Assembly (NCBI GenBank): GCA_050692055.1
Contig: JBOGTC010000160.1
Coordinates: 1-10,308, forward strand
Length of the DNA stretch: 10,308 nucleotides
From: JBOGTC01 sp050692055
GTDB lineage: Bacteria; Chloroflexota; Limnocylindria; QHBO01
Direction: 5' to 3'
The notes under the pieces are model-generated. The model had not been told where the DNA came from, searched no databases, and saw nothing but the letters and a program-made list of their open reading frames with translations. Shown here in pieces: positions 6,062-10,308 of the stretch. Each line of letters opens with the position of its first letter. Positions within the stretch are counted from its first letter, which is position 1. Position numbers and translations under genes: made by a program.

Positions 6062-8410
6062 GTGAGCGCCGAGGCTCGCGCGGTGCGCGTGGCGGTCGAC
6101 GCGCTGGCCGATCGTCCGGAGCGCACGTTCACCTACCTGCTGCCGGTTGCCGAGGCGGATGCCGTCGCCGGCTCCCTGCTGCTCGTGCCGTACGGTCGCC
6201 GCATGGCGCTGGGCTACCTGCTGCCCGGTGACCCGGAGCCGATCCCGGGCGCCGGGCTCAGGCGCGTCGAGGCGGTCGTCTCCGAGCCGATGCTGCCGCC
6301 CGATCTGCTCGAGCTGGCCGAGCTCCTCTCCGCCTACTACCGCGCGCCCGTCGGCGCGACGATCGCGGCCATCCTGCCGCCGGGCCTGGAGTCACGCCTG
6401 GAGCGGCGCTGGCAGATCCAGGCATCCGACGAGCTTCCGGCCGCGCCCGGGCCCGATGGCCTGGTCTCCGATGCCGCCCTGATGCGCCTGGGTCCCCGGC
6501 GCGGTCGTGACCGATGGCTCGGCCGGCTTCGCCGCAGCGGTACGGCAACCCCGATCTGGTCGCTGCGCGGGCCAGGGGTTGGACCTCGCCGGGTGCGCGT
6601 CATCCGGCGGTCGCCGGGGGAGCACCCGCTGCCGCGACGGGCACCGGTGCAGCGGGCCATGCTGGCGTCACTCGGTGACGCCGAGATGCCGCTGGCCGAC
6701 CTGGCCGCTGCGCTGGAGGCCGAGCCCGCCTCGCTCCTCGGCCCGGCACGGCGACTGGCGGCGGCGGGTCACGTCGAGCTCGACTGGCGCACGGTGGAGC
6801 GCGACCCGCTGGCGCACCGGCTGCGTGGCGAACCGCTGCGACACGCGCTCGCAGACGAGCAGCGAGCCGCGCTGGACGCGATCAGCCGGGTGAGGGCCGG
6901 TGGCGAGCTGCTGCTGGAGGGGGTGGCGGCCTCGGGCAAGAGCGACGTCTACCTGGCCGCGGTGCAGGAGGCGCTGGCGGCGGGTCAGTCGGCGCTCCTG
7001 CTCGTCCCGGAGCTGAGCCTGGTGCCGCAGCTCGCCGATCGCCTGGCGACTGTCGTGGGTGACGAGCTCGCCGTGCTGCACTCCGGCCTCTCGGCGGGGG
7101 AGCGGCACGACCAGTGGTGGCGGATCCTGCGCGGCGAGGTTCGCGTGGTGCTCGGCACGCGGACCGCCGTCTTCGCGCCGCTGGACCGGCTCGGCCTCAT
7201 CGTCGTCGACGAGGAGCACGACGGCGGGTACAAGTCGGATCGCACGCCTCGCTACGACGCGCGCTGGGCGGCGCGGCGCCGAGCGGAGCTGTCCGGCGCG
7301 CGGCTCGTGCTGGGCAGTGCGACGCCTGAGCTCGTGACGCTGGCGCGCGTGCGCGGCGGGCACGCGGAGCACGTGCGGCTGACAGAGCGCCGTGTCGGCT
7401 CCGCGCCCGCGGTCGAGGTCGTCGACCTGCGCGCCGAGCTTGCCGGCGGCAACCGCTCGATCTTCTCCGCCCCCCTGGCCGAGGCGCTCGGCGCTCTGCG
7501 CCAGGGCAGCGAGCAGGCGATCCTGCTCCTGAACCGGCGTGGCGCCTCGACGTTCGTCCTGTGCCGGGACTGTGGCGAGAGCCTGCGCTGCCCGGACTGC
7601 GAGCTTCCGTTCGTCTTCCACCTCGACGGCGGGATCCTGCGCTGCCACCACTGCGGTCGCGCCGCGACACCGCCCGAGCGGTGCCCGCGCTGCGCCAGCA
7701 GCCGCATTCGCTACTTCGGGGCGGGGACGCAGCGCGTCGAGGCCGAGCTCCGCGGGCGATTTCCCAGTCTGCGCGTTGCGCGTCTCGACTCCGATGCGCT
7801 GGCCGCGCGGCGCGGCTTCGAGACCGTGTACGACGACCTGCGCGACGGCCGCATCGACGTCCTGGTGGGGACGCAGCTCGCAGCGAAGGGCCTGGACCTG
7901 CCCGGCGTGACGCTGGCCGCGGTGGTGGCCGCCGACGTGACGCTCAACCTGCCCGACTACCGCGCGGCCGAGCGCACGTTCCAGCTGCTCGCCCAGGTTG
8001 CTGGTCGAGCCGGGCGCGGATCGATGCCGGGGCGCGTCCTCATCCAGACGTACGCCCCTGACCATTACGCGGTGCGATCGGCGGCACGCCTCGACGTGGA
8101 CGGCTTCGCAGACGAGGAGCTGTCACGCCGCCGGCTCCTCGGGTATCCGCCGTTCAGCGTGCTGGCGCGCCTCATCGTGGCGGACCAGGATCGGGCGCGG
8201 GCGGACGAGCGGGCGCGAGCGGCGGCCGGCGCGATCGCGACCGAGGGCGTCGAGATCCTGGGCCCGCTGCCGGCGTACGTCCCTCGACGTGCCGCGCGCT
8301 GGCGCTTCCAGGTCGTGCTGAGAGCGACTGACCATGCGGCTCGGGCCACTGCCCTCGAGCGGGTGCCGCCCGGCATCGCAATCGACGTCGATCCGGAGTC
8401 TCTGCTGTGA
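6062..8410 (+). CDS. priA: Primosomal protein N' (replication restart helicase PriA)
   Basis: Superfamily 2 3'-to-5' DNA helicase that recognises stalled or collapsed forks and reloads the replisome. From GTG 6062 it has 782 residues, close to the usual length. The N-terminal 3'-end-binding domain begins with VRVAVDALADRPERTFTYLLP. Helicase motifs follow: Walker A GVAASGKS (287-294, usually GVTGSGKT), DEEH (383-386), LGSATPEL, LNRRGAST, and late motifs GTQLAAKGLDLP and VAGRAGRG. Between the helicase lobes lies a complete eight-cysteine zinc region, four CxxC pairs from C501 to C544. Unlike actinobacterial PriA-like proteins, which have lost helicase motifs, this one looks active. No strong ribosome binding site precedes GTG 6062; GTG 6083 and 6089 are in-frame alternatives, but 6062 best matches the family N-terminus. 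The frame is open far upstream through gmk by composition only. Confidence 0.96.
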   Translation: MSAEARAVRVAVDALADRPERTFTYLLPVAEADAVAGSLLLVPYGRRMALGYLLPGDPEPIPGAGLRRVEAVVSEPMLPPDLLELAELLSAYYRAPVGATIAAILPPGLESRLERRWQIQASDELPAAPGPDGLVSDAALMRLGPRRGRDRWLGRLRRSGTATPIWSLRGPGVGPRRVRVIRRSPGEHPLPRRAPVQRAMLASLGDAEMPLADLAAALEAEPASLLGPARRLAAAGHVELDWRTVERDPLAHRLRGEPLRHALADEQRAALDAISRVRAGGELLLEGVAASGKSDVYLAAVQEALAAGQSALLLVPELSLVPQLADRLATVVGDELAVLHSGLSAGERHDQWWRILRGEVRVVLGTRTAVFAPLDRLGLIVVDEEHDGGYKSDRTPRYDARWAARRRAELSGARLVLGSATPELVTLARVRGGHAEHVRLTERRVGSAPAVEVVDLRAELAGGNRSIFSAPLAEALGALRQGSEQAILLLNRRGASTFVLCRDCGESLRCPDCELPFVFHLDGGILRCHHCGRAATPPERCPRCASSRIRYFGAGTQRVEAELRGRFPSLRVARLDSDALAARRGFETVYDDLRDGRIDVLVGTQLAAKGLDLPGVTLAAVVAADVTLNLPDYRAAERTFQLLAQVAGRAGRGSMPGRVLIQTYAPDHYAVRSAARLDVDGFADEELSRRRLLGYPPFSVLARLIVADQDRARADERARAAAGAIATEGVEILGPLPAYVPRRAARWRFQVVLRATDHAARATALERVPPGIAIDVDPESLL

Positions 8411-8421
8411 CCGTGCCACGC

Positions 8422-8437
8422 GTATATACGTATATAC
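8422..8437 (+). promoter_or_regulatory. Perfect 16-bp AT-rich palindrome, operator candidate
   Basis: GTATATACGTATATAC is its own reverse complement and also two head-to-tail copies of the 8-bp palindrome GTATATAC. Twelve of its 16 bases are A or T in a region otherwise nearly free of such runs. It sits 11 bases after the priA stop and about 40 bases upstream of the def start, near the -35 or upstream edge of any def promoter. A dimeric repressor or activator site is the simplest reading; an UP-like promoter element is the alternative. The regulator cannot be named from sequence. Confidence 0.45.
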
Positions 8438-8458
8438 TCCAGCGAGGTCGCAACCGGC

Positions 8459-8469
8459 TACGCTAGGAT
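8459..8469 (+). promoter_or_regulatory. Candidate -10 element(s) for def-fmt
   Basis: Two overlapping TANNNT hexamers occur: TACGCT (8459-8464) and TAGGAT (8464-8469). TAGGAT lies seven bases before ATG 8477, the layout expected for a leaderless transcript and similar to the TAGAGT before lspA. No good TTGACA-like box is found at the proper distance upstream. This suggests def-fmt has its own promoter in the 66-base gap after priA, but the motif is short. Confidence 0.35.
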
Positions 8470-8476
8470 GTCCGAC

Positions 8477-8983
8477 ATGGTCACTCGCCGCATCCTGACC
8501 GCCGAGGAGCCGATCCTGCGCGAGCGCGTCAAGAAGGTGACGGGCTTCGATGCGAGCCTGCATCGGCTACTGGACGACATGCTCGAGACGATGCGCGACG
8601 CTCCTGGCATCGGCCTGGCGGCGAACCAGATCGGCCTTCCGCTGCAGGCCGCGGTGATCGAGCTCGATGACACGATCACCGAGCTGATGAACCCGCAGAT
8701 CGTCAAGGCATCCGGCGAGGTCCTCGACTGGGAGGGCTGCCTGTCGATCCCGGGGTTCGTCGCCGAGGTGACGCGCTCGCAGAAGGTGACCGTGAAGGCC
8801 AGGAATCGACACGGCAGGGAGTTCCGCGTCAAGGCCGAGGACCTGTTCGCACGCGCGCTGCAGCACGAGATCGACCACCTCAACGGGAAGCTCTACATCG
8901 ACCACCTCGAATCGCTCGAAGAGCTTGTTCGCCTCAGCGAGAGCCCCAGCGAGGTGCAGGAAGAGACGGCCGCCGGCATCTAG
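8477..8983 (+). CDS. def: Peptide deformylase
   Basis: Metalloenzyme (usually Fe2+) that removes the formyl group from the N-terminal methionine of new proteins as they leave the ribosome. All three signature motifs are intact: GIGLAANQ (44-51), EGCLS with metal ligand C88, and HEIDH with ligands H130 and H134 and catalytic E131. Length is 168 residues, typical of the family. ATG 8477 gives MVTRRILTAEEPILRERV, whose spacing to the conserved N-terminal IL block matches other deformylases, and a TAGGAT box lies seven bases upstream. ATG 8468 is in frame and would add MSD; AGG directly abuts that codon, too close to act as a binding site. The last codon overlaps the fmt start (TAGTG), coupling the two enzymes that remove and add the same formyl group. 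Confidence 0.96.
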   Translation: MVTRRILTAEEPILRERVKKVTGFDASLHRLLDDMLETMRDAPGIGLAANQIGLPLQAAVIELDDTITELMNPQIVKASGEVLDWEGCLSIPGFVAEVTRSQKVTVKARNRHGREFRVKAEDLFARALQHEIDHLNGKLYIDHLESLEELVRLSESPSEVQEETAAGI

Positions 8984-9927
8984 TGGGCGGCATCGGGCGC
9001 ATCGCGTTCCTCGGGACCGGAGCCTTCGGAGTGCCCCTGCTCGCGCGGCTGCCCGAGCTCGCCGACGAGCTCCTCGTCATCAGCCAGCCCGATCGCCCGG
9101 CCGGCCGTCGCCTGCAGCTGCGCGCCACGCCCGCAGCGACGTGGGCGCGGGAGCACGAGGTGCCGGTCAAGACTCCGCATCGGCTGCGGTCGCCAGAGGC
9201 GCTGGCAGTGCTGCGCGACTTCCGTCCCGACGGTCTCATCCTCGTCGCCTACGGACAGCTCGTTCCTGAGACGATCCTGGACGTCGCGCGGCGGCCGCCG
9301 CTCAACGTACATCCGTCGCTCCTGCCGCGCCACCGCGGGGCGGCGCCCGTGGCATCGACCATCCTCGCCGGAGATGCGGAGGGAGGCGTCACGCTCATGG
9401 TGATGACGCCCGAGCTGGACGCCGGACCGATCGTGAAGCGCTGGCCGATCTCGCTCACCGGTCGGGAGACCACGCCCGGGCTGGAGGCGCAGCTGGCCGA
9501 TCTCGCCGCCGAGGTCGTGCCGCCCGAGCTGCGGCGCTGGGCCGCCGGACCGATCGCGGCCACGCCGCAGGTCGAGGCTCATGCGACCCACATCCATCCC
9601 TTCCGACGCGCGGACGGCTGGATCGATTGGCGCCGGCCGGCGGTGGAGATCGATCGCCAGGTCCGCGCCCTGCAGCCGTGGCCGGGCGCCTGGACGACCC
9701 TCGACGGACGGCGTCTGCACGTGCGACGCGCGCGCCCGTCGCCGGGGCTCGACGACGTCCCGATCGGCGCGCTGCTGCCAGGCGACACGCCGCGGGTCGC
9801 GTGTGGCGAGGGCGCGCTGGCGTTCGAGGTCGTCCAGCCGGAGGGGCGCCCGACGATGCCGGCAGAAGCGTGGCGACGCGGACTGGCCCGCGACCACGTC
9901 CTGCTCGGCGCGGGCGGACCGCCCTAG
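8983..9927 (+). CDS. fmt: Methionyl-tRNA formyltransferase
   Basis: Transfers a formyl group from 10-formyltetrahydrofolate to Met-tRNA(fMet), making the initiator tRNA. The 314-residue product has the N-terminal Rossmann-type formyltransferase domain: IAFLGTGAFGVPLLARL at the start, SQPDRPAGRRLQL, VAYGQLVPE, and NVHPSLLPRHRGAAPV with catalytic N108 and H110; the third catalytic residue is D146 in PELDAGPI. The C-terminal OB-like tRNA-binding domain is recognisable from DGWIDWRRPAVEIDRQVRALQPWPGAWTTL and VQPEGRPTMPAEAWRRG. The GTG start shares its G with the def stop, and no good binding site lies at the usual distance, so translation probably depends on re-initiation after def. In many genomes rsmB follows fmt; here a convergent BON-domain gene does. 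Confidence 0.96.
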   Translation: MGGIGRIAFLGTGAFGVPLLARLPELADELLVISQPDRPAGRRLQLRATPAATWAREHEVPVKTPHRLRSPEALAVLRDFRPDGLILVAYGQLVPETILDVARRPPLNVHPSLLPRHRGAAPVASTILAGDAEGGVTLMVMTPELDAGPIVKRWPISLTGRETTPGLEAQLADLAAEVVPPELRRWAAGPIAATPQVEAHATHIHPFRRADGWIDWRRPAVEIDRQVRALQPWPGAWTTLDGRRLHVRRARPSPGLDDVPIGALLPGDTPRVACGEGALAFEVVQPEGRPTMPAEAWRRGLARDHVLLGAGGPP

Positions 9928-9930
9928 CGG

Positions 9931-9943
9931 CCGGCGCAGCCGG
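9931..9943. terminator. Short GC hairpin between convergent genes
   Basis: The arms CCGGC (9931-9935) and GCCGG (9939-9943) form five G-C pairs around GCA. It fills almost the whole 16-base gap between the fmt stop and the stop of the opposing gene, where a bidirectional terminator would be expected. No T-run follows on either strand, so intrinsic termination is unproven, and such hairpins are common by chance at this GC content. Confidence 0.3.
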
Positions 9944-10308
9944 TCAGGCGTTCGCGCGCTGGAGAGCGTCCGGTGCGGCCTCGCCGGGCAGATGAAGCAG
10001 GTTGCTCACGCTCCACACGCCATCGATCGCCTTGGCCTGGCGCTCAAGCCGTCGGCGCACCCTGTCGCTCGCGACCTCGCCGCGGAGCACGACAATCCCG
10101 CGCTCGACGTTGATGTTGATGCTGCCCTTTGGGATCGCGGAATCCCGGAACAGCTGCGTCTCGACCTTCTCGCCCAGCGCTGCGTCGTTCAGGTCGACGT
10201 GAGCGCCGTTGCCGTGGCGCAGCGCGGCAACCTTGCCCTCGACCGTTGAGCCGGCGCTGCGCATCGCGCGCTGCGCCTCACGGCCGCTCCGGCGCACGGT
10301 GCCCGCGG
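9944..10308 (-). CDS. Partial BON-domain protein
   Basis: The minus-strand frame is open from the window edge to its stop (TCA at 9944-9946 on the + strand), so the N-terminus is probably outside; a GTG at 10297 is an internal alternative. About 121 residues are visible. The start is basic (RRSGREAQRAMRS), then GKVAALRHG, and from DLNDAALGEKVETQL to LLHLPGE comes a BON domain: alpha-helical LGEKVETQLFRD, strand SININVERGIVVLRGEV, and GVWSVSNLLHLPG with the conserved Gly-Val and Asn-Leu-Leu. BON domains occur in proteins that bind phospholipid or the envelope, such as OsmY-type stress proteins. Related proteins often carry an N-terminal membrane helix, which could lie beyond the window. It converges on fmt and is not part of the operon. 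Family membership is well supported; the specific role is unknown. Confidence 0.85.
   Translation of the reverse strand, partial: AGTVRRSGREAQRAMRSAGSTVEGKVAALRHGNGAHVDLNDAALGEKVETQLFRDSAIPKGSININVERGIVVLRGEVASDRVRRRLERQAKAIDGVWSVSNLLHLPGEAAPDALQRANA

Noticed and set aside
6668..8065. 465-residue open frame on the minus strand
   Set aside because: Antisense to the helicase and zinc domains of priA, whose motifs are intact on the other strand.
9581..10249. 222-residue + strand open frame across the end of fmt
   Set aside because: It overlaps fmt and lies antisense to the BON-domain gene; it is Arg/Ser-rich with no domain, as expected of a shadow frame.

Overview
The window is a dense, very GC-rich bacterial housekeeping segment (roughly 70% G+C by eye). 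Almost everything is on the + strand, packed with short or overlapping junctions. The order is ileS - lspA - rluD-like - gmk - priA - def - fmt. A partial membrane-protein gene lies upstream and a partial BON-domain gene faces the operon from the downstream end. The composition, frequent GTG/TTG starts, eukaryote-like IleS2 behind a T-box, and gene order suggest a high-GC Chloroflexota lineage (Limnocylindria-like) or a relative. That placement is inference from memory of gene order, not from a search.

Region by region. 1-378 is the C-terminal part of an unrecognised small membrane protein. 379-739 has no protein gene: it holds a promoter with a perfect TTGACA -35 box and a T-box riboswitch leader with an isoleucine (ATC) specifier candidate, the invariant TGGTACC bulge, and mutually exclusive antiterminator and terminator hairpins. 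740-3928 is ileS, starting at a TTG inside a longer open frame. 3938-6047 is lspA, rluD-like and gmk, with two stop/start contacts and a possible leaderless internal promoter before lspA. 6062-8410 is priA. 8411-8476 is a small control region with a perfect 16-bp AT-rich palindrome, followed by def and fmt joined by a TAGTG overlap. A convergent BON-domain gene closes the window.

How the genes work together. The operon joins protein-synthesis functions (Ile-tRNA charging, 23S rRNA pseudouridylation, Met-tRNA formylation, N-terminal deformylation) with lipoprotein signal-peptide removal, GMP phosphorylation and replication restart. Uncharged tRNA-Ile should control entry into the operon through the T-box. 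def and fmt form the matched formylation/deformylation pair and seem to have their own promoter region.

I see no mobile element, CRISPR array, phage gene, defence system or tRNA/rRNA gene, and no wholly new system. The most notable points are: the IleS active-site signature is GVHH instead of HIGH, a swap linked to extreme mupirocin resistance in IleS2 enzymes; a compact Stem I T-box is coupled to what looks like a transcription terminator; the guanylate kinase lacks its usual acidic pair; and a palindrome stands before def-fmt.
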